A DNA stretch of 64,000 bases. It comes from CAZNLH01 sp964573995. GTDB lineage: Bacteria; Gemmatimonadota; CAZMKB01; CAZNLH01. Made by a program: the position numbers and the translations under genes. Positions within the stretch are counted from its first letter, which is position 1; each line of letters starts with the position of its first letter. Below, piece after piece: positions 51,521-60,874 of the stretch. The notes under the pieces were generated by a model. That model was not told where the DNA came from. It did not search any database and was given only the letters and a program-made list of their open reading frames with translations. The stretch spans positions 17,730 to 81,729 of the forward strand of contig CAZNLH010000009.1 in NCBI GenBank assembly GCA_964573995.1, given 5' to 3'.

Positions 51521-52576
51521 ATGGAATTCCTCGACATCACTTACTATGGAAATACGGTCCAGCAGTGGGCTATCGCCTTCCTGTCGGCCGCGGCCCTACT
51601 CGTGATCCTGCGCGTCCTGAGCCACTTCATTATAGGGCGGTTGAAGGCGCTGGCCGAGCGCACGACCACGGAGTGGGACGATCTCGTCACCAGTACCCTC
51701 GCCCGTACCAAGGTCATCTTCCTCGCCGTTCTGGCGGTCTATGCTGGTTCGCTGGCCCTGGTGCTCCCCGAACTGGCACGGACCGTCCTCACCAAAGTGA
51801 TGATCATCGTCTTCATGGTCCAGGGCGGGATATGGCTCACGGCCGCAATCAGTTTCTGGCTCGATCGGTACCGACAACGACAACTCGCAGAGGATCCCGC
51901 AGCAACCACCACGGTCACGGCACTCGGCTTCATCGTAAAACTACTCACCTGGTCCATCATTCTCCTGCTCGTCCTGGACAACCTCGGAGTGGACATCACG
52001 ACCCTGGTCGCAGGGCTTGGCGTGGGAGGTATCGCTGTAGCCCTCGCTGTCCAGAACATCCTGGGTGATCTCTTTGCCTCTCTCTCCATCGTCCTTGACA
52101 AGCCCTTCGTCCTCGGCGATTTCCTGATCATAGACAACTTCCTCGGAAGCGTCGAGCACATCGGGCTCAAGACCACCCGAATGCGGAGCCTGTCCGGGGA
52201 GCAACTGGTCTTCTCCAACACCGATCTCCTCGGCAGCCGGATCAGGAATTACGGGAGGATGTATGAACGGCGGGTGGTCTTTACGATCGGAGTGACCTAC
52301 CAGACACCGAGAGAGAAACTCGAGCGAATCCCGGGCATGATCAGGCAGGCCATAGAGGCGCAGGAGAAGACCAGGTTCGATCGCTCGCACTTCAAGTCCT
52401 ATGGCGACTTCTCGCTCAATTTCGAGACGGTATACTACGTCCTGGTCCCGGATTACAACACCTACATGGACATCCAGCAGGCCGTCAACCTGAACATCCA
52501 CGAACAATTCGAGCGTGAATCTATAGAGTTCGCCTACCCAACGCAGACCCTATTCCTGGAAAAAGAAGGGAGTTGA
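51521..52576 (+). CDS. MscS-family mechanosensitive ion channel
   Basis: A small-conductance channel of about 351 residues: N-terminal helices around ILRVLSHFIIGRL and TLARTKVIFLAVLAVYAGSLALVL, then the pore helix (TLVAGLGVGGIAVALAVQNILGDLFAS) with its Gly/Ala packing. The beta-domain follows (KPFVLGDFLIIDNFLGSVEHIGLKTTRMRSLSGEQL) and then the C-terminal alpha/beta domain. It opens under membrane tension to release solutes on hypo-osmotic shock. The frame is open upstream to 51395, but MEFLDITYYG is the likely start, because the upstream 42 codons are non-conserved. Confidence 0.86.
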   Translation: MEFLDITYYGNTVQQWAIAFLSAAALLVILRVLSHFIIGRLKALAERTTTEWDDLVTSTLARTKVIFLAVLAVYAGSLALVLPELARTVLTKVMIIVFMVQGGIWLTAAISFWLDRYRQRQLAEDPAATTTVTALGFIVKLLTWSIILLLVLDNLGVDITTLVAGLGVGGIAVALAVQNILGDLFASLSIVLDKPFVLGDFLIIDNFLGSVEHIGLKTTRMRSLSGEQLVFSNTDLLGSRIRNYGRMYERRVVFTIGVTYQTPREKLERIPGMIRQAIEAQEKTRFDRSHFKSYGDFSLNFETVYYVLVPDYNTYMDIQQAVNLNIHEQFERESIEFAYPTQTLFLEKEGS

Positions 52577-52619
52577 GGCCGCGCCCCCGGGGCCCACCGC
52601 CACATCCATTGCCAACAGG

Positions 52620-53276
52620 TCAATCGAGTTCCCTGTGGTGCTTTATAACACGGCCCTTCGACATGAAGACCACGTCCTCTCCTATGTTCGTGGAAAGGTC
52701 CGCGATCCGCTCGAGGTTCTTCGAGATCCTTATCAGGTGGAAGGAACGCTCGATTTTGGCGGGATCCCTTCCCATCAACTCTATGAGTTCCTTCATGATC
52801 CGCTCCTGCAGGCCGTCCACATCGTCATCCCGGCCGCAGACCTCCTCCGCCAGGTCCACGTCTTCCCGTATGAAGGAGTCGATGCTACCCCTGAGCATCT
52901 CCTTGGACACCTCCGCCATCCTCGGTATATCGATGAGCGGCTTGACCTGTGGCCTCTCTATCAGGTAGAGGGCGCTCTCAGCGATGTTGACGGCGTGGTC
53001 GGCGACCCGCTCCAGGTCGTTGTTCATCCGCAGGATCATGAGCACCGTCCGCAGGTCCTTGGCCTTGGGTTCGAACTGGGCGATCATGGTGGTACCGAGT
53101 TCGTCGAGCGCGACCTCTATCCTGTTCGCCTCAGGCTCGTCCCCCTCTATCGTCTCGACAAGCAGGGCCTTCTTCCTCTCGATCAGCCCGCGGATGCTGT
53201 TGTCGATCATGCGCTCCACGAGCGCGGCGTACTCGATCAACTCAGACTTCAGGTCATTGATCCGGTCGTGCAACAT
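52620..53276 (-). CDS. phoU: Phosphate transport regulator PhoU
   Basis: A 218-residue PhoU with two tandem three-helix repeats: VERMIDNSIRGLIERKK with LRTVLMILRMNNDLERVADHAVNIAESA, and a second with LIRISKNLERIADLSTNIGED. The ERVADH and ERIADL motifs are the conserved metal-binding E/DxxxD elements. It restrains the Pst transporter and PhoR when phosphate is plentiful. It starts after TAGGAG, nine bases behind pstB, and is the last gene of the Pho cluster. Confidence 0.92.
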   Translation of the reverse strand: MLHDRINDLKSELIEYAALVERMIDNSIRGLIERKKALLVETIEGDEPEANRIEVALDELGTTMIAQFEPKAKDLRTVLMILRMNNDLERVADHAVNIAESALYLIERPQVKPLIDIPRMAEVSKEMLRGSIDSFIREDVDLAEEVCGRDDDVDGLQERIMKELIELMGRDPAKIERSFHLIRISKNLERIADLSTNIGEDVVFMSKGRVIKHHRELD

Positions 53277-53285
53277 GGACGGCTC

Positions 53286-54044
53286 CTATCCGAATTTTCC
53301 GGTCAGGTACTCCTCCGTCCTCTTGTCCTCGGGTACCGTGAACAACCTCTCGGACGGACCGAACTCCACGAGTTCCCCGAGGTAGAGGAAGGCGGTATAA
53401 TCGGAGACCCTTGCCGCCTGGGCGATGTTGTGCGTGACGAGGACAATCGTGACGGATTCCTTCAACTCGGCCATCAGGGCCTCTATCTTCATCGTCGAGC
53501 CGGGGTCCAGGGCCGATGTCGGCTCGTCCAGGAGGATCACCTCCGGGTTCATCGCCAGGGCGCGGGCCATGCAGAGACGCTGCTGTTGTCCTCCCGAGAG
53601 AAACGACCCCTTCCTGTGAATGTCCTTCTTCACCTCGTCCCAGAGTGCGGCCCTTGTCAACGACTCCTCGACTATCCTGTCCCCAACCTTCCGGCTCAAG
53701 CGGATCCCGTTCAGTTTGTAGCCCGCGATGACGTTGTCGTAGATGCTCATCGTGGGGAACGGATTGGGCCTCTGGAAGAGCATCCCCACCCTGCGCCTCA
53801 CCTCGATCGCCGACATACCGTACACGTCCTCACCATTGAGGTATATATTCCCCGTGACCCGCGCGCCGGGGACGAGTTCGTGCATTCGGTTCACGCACCG
53901 GATGAGGGTCGTCTTCCCGCAACCCGAGGGACCCATGATCGACGACACCCGCCGGCTGGGGACAGCGAGGTCGATCCCGTTCAAGACCCGCGTGTCGCCG
54001 AAGTAGGCGGAAAGGTCCGCTATTCTCAATACCGTATCTTCCAT
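53286..54044 (-). CDS. pstB: Phosphate ABC transporter ATP-binding protein PstB
   Basis: A 252-residue ATPase: Walker A IMGPSGCGKTTLIRCVNRM, MLFQRPNPFPTMSIYDNV, signature SGGQQQRLCMARALA and Walker B VILLDEPTSALDPGSTMKIE. PstB typically has the RPNPFPKSIYDNV and SALDPxxTxKIE motifs. I start at MEDTVLRIAD (54044), which overlaps the pstA stop by 19 bases; the longer frame to 54131 encodes non-conserved sequence. Drives phosphate import at the inner membrane. Confidence 0.93.
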   Translation of the reverse strand: MEDTVLRIADLSAYFGDTRVLNGIDLAVPSRRVSSIMGPSGCGKTTLIRCVNRMHELVPGARVTGNIYLNGEDVYGMSAIEVRRRVGMLFQRPNPFPTMSIYDNVIAGYKLNGIRLSRKVGDRIVEESLTRAALWDEVKKDIHRKGSFLSGGQQQRLCMARALAMNPEVILLDEPTSALDPGSTMKIEALMAELKESVTIVLVTHNIAQAARVSDYTAFLYLGELVEFGPSERLFTVPEDKRTEEYLTGKFG

Positions 54045-54970
54045 CTCGCAGCCACGACCTTGGATACCAGATTCAAGAATAGCACGAGGGTCACCAGGAC
54101 GACGGACGCCCCCCATGCCATGGTGTGCCACTCCTCGTAGGGGCTGACCGCGTAGTTGAATATCAGGAGTGGCATCGAGTGTATCGGCTTTAGGATGTCG
54201 GCACTCATGAACGGATTGCCGAAGGCCGTGAATAGGAGCGGGGCGGTCTCCCCCGCAACCCGAGCGACGCTCACGAGAAGACCGGTAATGATGCCGCTCA
54301 TCCCGGCCGGCAGCAGGACCTTCAGGACAGTCCGGTAATAAGGCACGCCGAGAGCCAGGGATGCCTCACGGATATCCCCGGGAACCCGCTTCAATGTCTC
54401 CTCCGTGGACCTCGCGATGAATGGGAGCATCATGATCCCGAGCGCGATCCCCCCCGAGAGGGCCGAAAACGACCCCATCGGCCTCACCACCCACAGGTAC
54501 GCCATTATCCCTATGACGATGGAGGGGATACCCTGCAGCACCTCCGCGCCCAGGCGGACCCAACCGGCCGGGCCCCTTCCCCCGGACTCCGACAGGTAGA
54601 TTCCGACGCAGATCCCGAGCGGCCCGGAGAGGACGATGGCGAGGACCACAAGGATCAGGGTGCCGACCATGGCATTGGAGATCCCTCCACCCACCTCTCC
54701 GACCGGCCTGGGGAGGTTGACCAGGAACTCCCAGTCCACGGCGGCCCCACCCTCCCTGAAAATATAATAGAGGATGAAGAAGAGGGGAAGTATCGCCAGG
54801 AGACTCAGCAAGAGCACCACCACCATGAACAGCCCGTCCTCAAGGCGTCTCAACCACGGCCTGCCGGCCACGGGTGGCGGTATCTTGCCCGGCCCGCCAA
54901 TATCTGATATATTTTTATGTTTCACCGTTTCACCCCTTGCTCCGCCACGGCCTATCCCTCCCTCCCCCAA
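54026..54970 (-). CDS. pstA: Phosphate ABC transporter permease PstA
   Basis: An inner-membrane permease of about 314 residues with six helices and the binding-protein-dependent transport EAA-type loop (GIALGIMMLPFIARSTEETLKRVPGDIREASLALGVPYYRTV). Start of the first helix: LFMVVVLLLSLLAILPLFFIL. The stop overlaps pstB, and its start overlaps the pstC stop by 19 bases. It forms the channel with PstC. Confidence 0.92.
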   Translation of the reverse strand: MGEGGIGRGGARGETVKHKNISDIGGPGKIPPPVAGRPWLRRLEDGLFMVVVLLLSLLAILPLFFILYYIFREGGAAVDWEFLVNLPRPVGEVGGGISNAMVGTLILVVLAIVLSGPLGICVGIYLSESGGRGPAGWVRLGAEVLQGIPSIVIGIMAYLWVVRPMGSFSALSGGIALGIMMLPFIARSTEETLKRVPGDIREASLALGVPYYRTVLKVLLPAGMSGIITGLLVSVARVAGETAPLLFTAFGNPFMSADILKPIHSMPLLIFNYAVSPYEEWHTMAWGASVVLVTLVLFLNLVSKVVAARWKIRY

Positions 54971-55902
54971 CGATCGATGACCAGTTTGCCGAGGAGATTG
55001 ATGACGGCCGTGACAAGGAAGAGCAGGAGCCCGATCTCGACCAGGGCCGACAGGTATACCTCGCCGGTCGCCTCGGTGAACTCGTTGGCTATGACACTCG
55101 CCATGGTGTTTCCCGGACTGAATAGACTTCCGGGCAGGGCGTTCATGTTGCCTATGACCATCGTCACGGCCATGGTCTCGCCCAGGGCCCTTCCGAGGGC
55201 GAGCATCAGGCCCGCCGCGATCCCCGAGCGGGCGTAGGGGAACATTACCCGCCTGATCACCTCGTAGCGCGTGGCGCCCAGGGAATACGCCGCCTCCTTG
55301 ATCTCACCGGGGACCATGCCTATCACCTCCCGGCCGATGGACGCGGAATAGGGGATTATCATCACCGAGAGGACCAAGGAAGCAGCGAGGATACCGACGC
55401 CATACGGTGCGGCGCCCACCTTCAATTCGAGGGCACGGACGAGGGGGACCAGGACAAAGAGGCCCCAGAACCCGTAGATCACCGATGGCACCCCCGCCAG
55501 CAGCTCCACGATGCCGCCGAGCAAGGTGGAAGGAAACCCGCCGCGGAGGTATTCCCCCAGGGTTACCGCTATCGCCAGGGAGAATGGGGCCGAGATCATG
55601 AGGGAAAGGAGGGCGGTCAGGAGGGTCCCGGCGAGGAATGGGAGGGCACCGAACTCGCCGGAGACGGGATCCCATGTCTTCCCGTACAAGAAGCTGAGCC
55701 CGAGAGAGCGAATCGACGGCATCGAATTGAGGAGCAGCGTCAGGAAGATGCCGAAGAGTAACAACACCATCAGCATGGCCGACATTGAAAGACACCCGCA
55801 GAAGATCGAGTCGGCGACATGGTCCGGCACTACACGTCGCAGGCCGCCTCCATCTTCCGTGTGCGTCCGCGTGAGCACCGGTCGGCCCGATCCCTTGTTC
55901 AT
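54952..55902 (-). CDS. pstC: Phosphate ABC transporter permease PstC
   Basis: A 316-residue permease with six helices. FGALPFLAGTLLTALLSLMISAPFSLAIAVTLGEYL and the EAA loop ASIGREVIGMVPGEIKEAAYSLGATRYEVIRRVMFP are typical of PstC. It lies between pstS and pstA, with a 38-base gap to pstS. Confidence 0.92.
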   Translation of the reverse strand: MNKGSGRPVLTRTHTEDGGGLRRVVPDHVADSIFCGCLSMSAMLMVLLLFGIFLTLLLNSMPSIRSLGLSFLYGKTWDPVSGEFGALPFLAGTLLTALLSLMISAPFSLAIAVTLGEYLRGGFPSTLLGGIVELLAGVPSVIYGFWGLFVLVPLVRALELKVGAAPYGVGILAASLVLSVMIIPYSASIGREVIGMVPGEIKEAAYSLGATRYEVIRRVMFPYARSGIAAGLMLALGRALGETMAVTMVIGNMNALPGSLFSPGNTMASVIANEFTEATGEVYLSALVEIGLLLFLVTAVINLLGKLVIDRWGREG

Positions 55903-55940
55903 TATCTCGCCCCCAATCCCGCTATCCCAGCCACGGCCAC

Positions 55941-57029
55941 TCAGGGGATGACCCCTTCTCCATCATAGGTAACCGAGCGAAGTATGGCCTCCGCCCTCCC
56001 GAGAGCCTGAGGCGGGAGAGGAGCATAGTTCAAGGCTCTTGTGTATCTTTGCCCATCGTGCGTCATCCACCATGCGAGTTTCAGGAGTGTATCCGCCCTT
56101 TCCATGGACCTCGACCCGTAATCCTGCTCCTTGTACATGATGACCCAGGTAAAACCGGCGATCGGGTATCCTCCCTTGGCTCCGGTGTCGGTGAGGGACA
56201 CCCTGGCATCCCTTGGAAGTCGTATGTCGGCCGCAAGGCGCGCCGACTCGAGCCCCGGCCTGATGAAGTTCCCGCTCCTGTTTCTGATCAGGGCGCCTGG
56301 CATGCGGTTCTGGACCGTGTAGGCCAACTCGGCGTAGCCGATCGCGCCGGGCACCTGCTCGACCAGGCCCGATACCCCCTCGTTCCCCTTCGCCCCCAGC
56401 CCTGCGGGCCAGTTTACCGACTTCCCCCTTCCGACCCTCTCCTTCCACTCCGCGCTTACTTTCGAGAGGTAGTCGGTGAGGATGTTGGTCGTGCCGCTCC
56501 CGTCCGAGCGATGTATGACCACGATCTTCATGTCCTGCAGCGATGCGCCGGGGTTGATCTCCCGGATTGGCTTGGCGTTCCACCTCGTGATCTTCCCGAG
56601 GAAGATGTCCGCCAAGACGCCGGGAGTGAGCCTCAACTCGGGATCGCCGGGCAGATTATAGGTCACCACTACGGCGCCCAGGCAGGTCGGGACGTGGACG
56701 ATTTCGGCCGGCGCCTTACCGAGTTCCTCATCGTTCATTGGGGCGTCGGTCGCCCCGAAATCGACCGTCCGGTTGAGGAGTTGCCTGATGCCTCCGCCGG
56801 ACCCGATCGACTGGTAGTTGACCTTTACGCCAGTCTCCATGTGATAGGCGTCGAACATCTTCGAATAGAGCGGGTAGGGGAAGGTGGCCCCGGCGCCCAT
56901 GATTTCCTCCGCGGCGACGCATGGCTTCGCACCGAAATATGCCGCCAGCGCCACCATTGCCAACGATGTGACCTTCTTCATCTTCCTGCCCCCCGTCGGA
57001 TGTCCTCGAGGTCTCCCGAAGCGGTTCAT
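55941..57029 (-). CDS. pstS: Periplasmic phosphate-binding protein PstS
   Basis: A 362-residue binding protein with signal peptide (MKKVTSLAMVALAAYFGAKPCVAAEE) and mature start EEIMGAGATFPYPLYSKMFDAY. Phosphate-pocket residues are recognisable: AGATFP (Thr), NYQSIGSGGGIRQLL (Ser/Gly), TDAPMNDEE (Asp), and VIHRSDGSGTTNILTDYL (Arg, Asp, Ser, Gly). There are two possible starts: 57029 (GGAGGTGAT directly before the ATG) and 56981 (MKKVTSLA, with GGCAGGAAG). The first is used here. Confidence 0.93.
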   Translation of the reverse strand: MNRFGRPRGHPTGGRKMKKVTSLAMVALAAYFGAKPCVAAEEIMGAGATFPYPLYSKMFDAYHMETGVKVNYQSIGSGGGIRQLLNRTVDFGATDAPMNDEELGKAPAEIVHVPTCLGAVVVTYNLPGDPELRLTPGVLADIFLGKITRWNAKPIREINPGASLQDMKIVVIHRSDGSGTTNILTDYLSKVSAEWKERVGRGKSVNWPAGLGAKGNEGVSGLVEQVPGAIGYAELAYTVQNRMPGALIRNRSGNFIRPGLESARLAADIRLPRDARVSLTDTGAKGGYPIAGFTWVIMYKEQDYGSRSMERADTLLKLAWWMTHDGQRYTRALNYAPLPPQALGRAEAILRSVTYDGEGVIP

Positions 57030-57120
57030 ATCACCTCCCCGGATCGCTTGACATCAATAGATCGGGAGATGAATCCTCAAAGTTCAATGACCGGCAATCC
57101 CGAACACCGGCCGGGGATGC

Positions 57121-58206
57121 CTATATCAGCACCTGGAACTGCGCCCGGACGGCGTACTCCGTGGGCTCTCCGCCTGCGTTCGGCACGTTCACGTCCAGGT
57201 CGATAGCCAGGCGGTTGTGCGAGTCGAAGAAGATGTCGAGGCCCGGCGTTACGAGCGTCGTCCGCGTCGCGTCGTCGCCCGTGTTCCGCTGGGAGAAGTC
57301 TATCCGCACCGCCGGGCGCACCGAGTGCAGCAAGGAACTGTTCGGCGTCAGCACGTTATAGGAGAAGACGCCAACGAGCCCCATGAAGTTCGTGTCGGTG
57401 TTGCCGAACTGCGGGTTCTTTCCCCACTGCACCTCGCCGATTAACCAGGGGCCGTTCTCCTCCACCTCGTAGGTCCCGTACTCGAGGTCCGCCTCGACGG
57501 CCTGGAAGTTCTCGCTCGACACCGTGGTGTCCGCGCCTGATATCGCGGTGAAATCGCTCACGGTCCGGTTCGAGAGAGCGCCGCCCACGCGGACGTTTCC
57601 AGCCACCATCACCAGCCTCGCGCCCACGCTCTTCCCGTTGTCGTCGTCCTCTTCCGCGTTGCTGCCGTTGCCGTTGAAGGCGCCGATGGCATACTCCACA
57701 CGGCCAGAGACGCCGTGTACCTGCACGCCGATGTCTCGGCCGGCGAAACCCCCGTCCTTGACAGCCACCCTGTTGGCCGAGTGCTTGTTCGACGTGCCCA
57801 GTATCTCGTTGCTCCTCTCGATCACCGGGATCTTAGTCGTAGACGTCAGTTCCCAGAGGGAGAAGGGTTTCTTGAACTGCCCCATCCGCACCCTGACGGC
57901 GTCGCTCAACTTCAGGTCGACATATCCGTCCTTGAGCACGGCCTTTCCCTCCCCCACGTCGAACTGCAAACGGCCCGTCATCGAGCCGGACAGGTTCTCG
58001 TACGTCGCCTTCAGCCGCGCGCGCCTGATGGAGAACGTGCTCGACGGCGAGAACCCGTCAACGCTCGTCGTCTGGAACTGCGCGTGCACCCTGCCCGAGA
58101 GTTCGAGCCTCGACTCGCCGGTCATCACGCCCACATCCCCGGCATGGAGCGATGTCGATGCGAGAAGGGGCACGATCGCCCATAAAACGCCTTTCGATCC
58201 ATTCAT
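57121..58206 (-). CDS. Outer-membrane phosphate-selective porin (OprP/OprO-like)
   Basis: A 361-residue beta-barrel protein with signal peptide (GVLWAIVPLLASTSLHAG). The family pattern is visible: RRARLKATYENLSGSMTGRLQFDVGEGKAVLKDGYVDLKLSDAVRVRMGQFKKPFSLWELTSTTKIPVIERS and further alternating beta strands to the end. It should carry phosphate or polyphosphate across the outer membrane. It lies between phoR and pstS, and a Pho-box-like repeat (58409-58452) is directly upstream, so phosphate starvation probably induces it. The C-terminal residue is Ile, not the usual aromatic. Confidence 0.85.
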   Translation of the reverse strand: MNGSKGVLWAIVPLLASTSLHAGDVGVMTGESRLELSGRVHAQFQTTSVDGFSPSSTFSIRRARLKATYENLSGSMTGRLQFDVGEGKAVLKDGYVDLKLSDAVRVRMGQFKKPFSLWELTSTTKIPVIERSNEILGTSNKHSANRVAVKDGGFAGRDIGVQVHGVSGRVEYAIGAFNGNGSNAEEDDDNGKSVGARLVMVAGNVRVGGALSNRTVSDFTAISGADTTVSSENFQAVEADLEYGTYEVEENGPWLIGEVQWGKNPQFGNTDTNFMGLVGVFSYNVLTPNSSLLHSVRPAVRIDFSQRNTGDDATRTTLVTPGLDIFFDSHNRLAIDLDVNVPNAGGEPTEYAVRAQFQVLI

Positions 58207-58408
58207 TCAGGGATATCCTTTCTCCAGGTGAAAAAATGGCCCCTTGTCCTCTCGGCCGGCAGGTTCGGGGGCACACGATCCTCCCGGCAACCGTTAGCAA
58301 GACGCTTCGATGTTCACCCCTCCTTTTCCAGTGTCTCGATCGACGCTTCTCCGATTACAGACCTTCCGGCAGGCCAATTCGTGATCGTGACCAAAGGATG
58401 GGCTCCAC

Positions 58409-58452
58409 CTGTTAATCGTGGATAAGGCGACTGTTAATTTCCGGTTAATTTT
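58409..58452 (-). promoter_or_regulatory. Pho-box-like array of 11-bp repeats upstream of the porin gene
   Basis: On the plus strand four 11-base units follow one another: CTGTTAATCGT, GGATAAGGCGA, CTGTTAATTTC, CGGTTAATTTT. Units 1, 3 and 4 share GTTAAT, and unit 2 is degenerate. PhoB-type regulators bind 11-bp-spaced direct repeats such as CTGTCAT, so this is a good candidate operator for PhoB at the phosphate porin and the pst operon. Confidence 0.65.
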
Positions 58453-58457
58453 GGAAG

Positions 58458-60191
58458 TCAGGCCGGTTCGGCGGGCAGGATTACGGTAAAGGTCGAGCCC
58501 TCCCCCGGGCGACTATCCACCGAGATTCGCCCGTTGTGGAGAAGGACGATGTGTCTTACGATCGAAAGGCCCAGGCCGGTGCCCCCCATCTCCCTGGATC
58601 GGGACTTGTCGACCACGTAGAATCGTTCGAAGATCCTATCTTTCTGATCCGCCGGGATCCCCACGCCGGTATCGCGCACCTGGACCAAGACCCCGTCGTC
58701 GTGAGGCCCCAGGACAACGGTGATCTCCCCGTGCTCCGTGTACTTCAACGCGTTGTCCAGGAGGTTCATCAGCACCTGCTCGATCCCGAGTGGGTCGGCA
58801 GTTATCGCCGGCACTCTTCCCACTACCTCCCGCCTTAGCAATAGCCCTTTCTCGCGGGCCCTCTTGCCGAACAGGGGCAGAAGCCGTCCCGTGACCTCCT
58901 CGAGGTCGACTCGCTCCAGTTCCAGGCGGCTGCCGCCATCCTCGAGAGCCGACAGGGTTAGCAGGTCTTCCACGATGTGCACCAGGCGGTCGGTGTGCCT
59001 ATCCATGATCTCGAGGTAGTGCCTTCGTTTCTCATTATCTTCTTCTTCCAGCAGTGTCTCGGCGAAGCCCTTGATGGCTGTGAGTGGCGTTCTCAATTCA
59101 TGGGAAACGTTGAGCACGAAGTCTCGCTTGACGGCCTCGAGCCTCCTGGCCTCCGTGATATCGTGCCAGAGGACGACGACATTTCCTCCCGGCCGGATGC
59201 GAGTGGCATTGCACTGGAAGACCCTGCCTGTGTATTCCATCTCTTCCACGACTGCCCCCTCCCCCTCGACCCGCCTTAGCAACCCTCCGAACCCAGGCCC
59301 GCGGAAGACTTCCCACCAGGGTCTTCCCTCGACCTCCTCTCCATTCACCATCCGCCTGAAGGCCGGGTTGGCCAGCCTGATGCTTCCGCCTTGATCGAGC
59401 ACGGCCAGGCCCTCCGGGATAGAGGCGACGATGCTGTCCAGTTCCTCCTTCCGCCGTGACAGATCGGTGAAGAGCCTCCTTATCATCTCCGCCATCCGGT
59501 TGAAGCCCTCTGCGAGTTCCCTGAGTTCTCCCCCTCCCTTCAGGAAGACCCTGGCATCGAAGTCCCCCTCTGACAGCCTCCTCGCCGCGGAGCGCAATTT
59601 CGATACGGGGTGGGAGAGACCCCTGGAAAAAAAGAATGCTACCACGAGGGACAGGGCTACGATGACGAGCGTAATCCACGCGATCCTGACCTTGAGCCCG
59701 TCGAGCAGGCCGTTTATATCCTTGAGGAAGAGGCTCACCCGCAACACGCCGATCAACTCGTTGCCCTCCTCAATCGGCATGGCCACGTACAGCATATCCT
59801 CCTTTACAGTGGTGCTGTACCGCAGGGACCTCCCCACTCCCTCTCTCTCGGCCTGCACGACCTCGTCCCTCGTTCCATGGTTCTCCATCATCTTGGGATC
59901 CTTCTCCGAATCCGCTAGGACGACCCCGTCCGGCGCTATCACCGTGATCCTCGTCCCCATCCACCTCCCCCACTCCTTGACGAGACCGTCGATCTCGCCC
60001 GCGTCACCCGCCTCCAGGAGCGGCCCCACCTTGAGGCGCAGGGCGTAGGCCAGGTCCTTCAGGTGATCCGCCTTCGCGTCCAGGTAAGAGGTCCTGATCG
60101 CCCCGAACGAAAAGACGAGTATGAGCGCCGACAGGAGGAGTATTCCCAACAGGTAGCCTGCAAATACCTTGAACAGAAATGTCCTTCTCAT
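58458..60191 (-). CDS. phoR: Phosphate-regulon sensor histidine kinase PhoR
   Basis: A 577-residue membrane kinase. TM1 (residues about 9-32), a periplasmic sensor domain of about 130 residues, TM2 (about 165-190), HAMP, then a PAS domain (FRRMVNGEEVEGRPW). The HisKA H-box is VSHELRTPLTAIKG, followed by N-box MNLLDNALKYTEHG, G1 VRDTGVGIP, F-box DRIFERFY and G2 GTGLGLSIV. It should phosphorylate PhoB under low phosphate, controlled through PstSCAB-PhoU. The start overlaps the phoB stop by four bases. Unlike E. coli PhoR it has a large periplasmic sensor, as in Bacillus PhoR. Confidence 0.9.
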   Translation of the reverse strand: MRRTFLFKVFAGYLLGILLLSALILVFSFGAIRTSYLDAKADHLKDLAYALRLKVGPLLEAGDAGEIDGLVKEWGRWMGTRITVIAPDGVVLADSEKDPKMMENHGTRDEVVQAEREGVGRSLRYSTTVKEDMLYVAMPIEEGNELIGVLRVSLFLKDINGLLDGLKVRIAWITLVIVALSLVVAFFFSRGLSHPVSKLRSAARRLSEGDFDARVFLKGGGELRELAEGFNRMAEMIRRLFTDLSRRKEELDSIVASIPEGLAVLDQGGSIRLANPAFRRMVNGEEVEGRPWWEVFRGPGFGGLLRRVEGEGAVVEEMEYTGRVFQCNATRIRPGGNVVVLWHDITEARRLEAVKRDFVLNVSHELRTPLTAIKGFAETLLEEEDNEKRRHYLEIMDRHTDRLVHIVEDLLTLSALEDGGSRLELERVDLEEVTGRLLPLFGKRAREKGLLLRREVVGRVPAITADPLGIEQVLMNLLDNALKYTEHGEITVVLGPHDDGVLVQVRDTGVGIPADQKDRIFERFYVVDKSRSREMGGTGLGLSIVRHIVLLHNGRISVDSRPGEGSTFTVILPAEPA

Positions 60192-60874
60192 CCCTGCAAC
60201 CTGTACCCGACTCCCCTCACGTTCCCGATGAACTTCCCCGCCAGGCCGAGTTTCTTCCTTAGGTTCCTTATGTGCACGTCAACGGTCCGGTCCACGACGA
60301 TCTTCTCGCCACCCCACAGTCGATCCAGGATCTCCCGCCGCGAGAGGACCCTGCCGGGCCTCGAAGCCAGCATCTCGAGTATCCTGAACTCTGTAACCGT
60401 CAGGTCCACCGGTTCACCTCCGACGCTCACGCCGTACCTTCCGCGATCGATCTCCAGTAGGCCGCCCACGCGGATCCGCTCGGCATCGGCCCTCCCTGCC
60501 GGTCCACCCCTCCTCAATACCGCCCTGACTCGGGCCACTAACTCCCTGGGCGAGAAGGGCTTCGTCACGTAGTCGTCGGCCCCCAGTTCGAGCCCAACCA
60601 CCCTGTCCACCTCCCCCACCCTGGCGGTCAACATGATGATCGGGATCGACGAAAGGGGCTCCTCCCGCTTCATGGCCCTGCATATCTCGAGGCCGTCCCC
60701 GCCCGGTAGCATGAGATCGAGGATCAGGAGGTCGGGCCTCTTCTCCTCGAGAAAGCGGAAGAGAGACTCGCCGTCGCCGAAGCCGTTGACCCTGAAACCG
60801 GCCTTCTGCAGGTGCAGGGACACCAATTCCACGATATCAGGCTCATCATCCACTATCGCTATCAACCCGTCCAT
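60188..60874 (-). CDS. phoB: Phosphate-regulon response regulator PhoB
   Basis: A 228-residue OmpR/PhoB-type regulator. Receiver domain: acidic pair in IVDDEPDIVE, phospho-acceptor Asp in LILDLMLPGGDG, Thr in MLTARV, and Lys in DDYVTKPFSP. Winged-helix DNA-binding domain: LTVTEFRILEMLASRPGRVLSRREILDRLWG and RTVDVHIRNLRKKLG. It has an AAAGGAG site upstream of the ATG and overlaps phoR. It should bind 11-bp-spaced repeats such as those at 58409-58452 and activate the porin and pst genes under phosphate limitation. Confidence 0.93.
   Translation of the reverse strand: MDGLIAIVDDEPDIVELVSLHLQKAGFRVNGFGDGESLFRFLEEKRPDLLILDLMLPGGDGLEICRAMKREEPLSSIPIIMLTARVGEVDRVVGLELGADDYVTKPFSPRELVARVRAVLRRGGPAGRADAERIRVGGLLEIDRGRYGVSVGGEPVDLTVTEFRILEMLASRPGRVLSRREILDRLWGGEKIVVDRTVDVHIRNLRKKLGLAGKFIGNVRGVGYRLQG

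Noticed and set aside
56049..57206. 385-codon plus-strand ORF opposite pstS
   Set aside because: Antisense to pstS, with composition typical of a shadow frame and no ribosome site.
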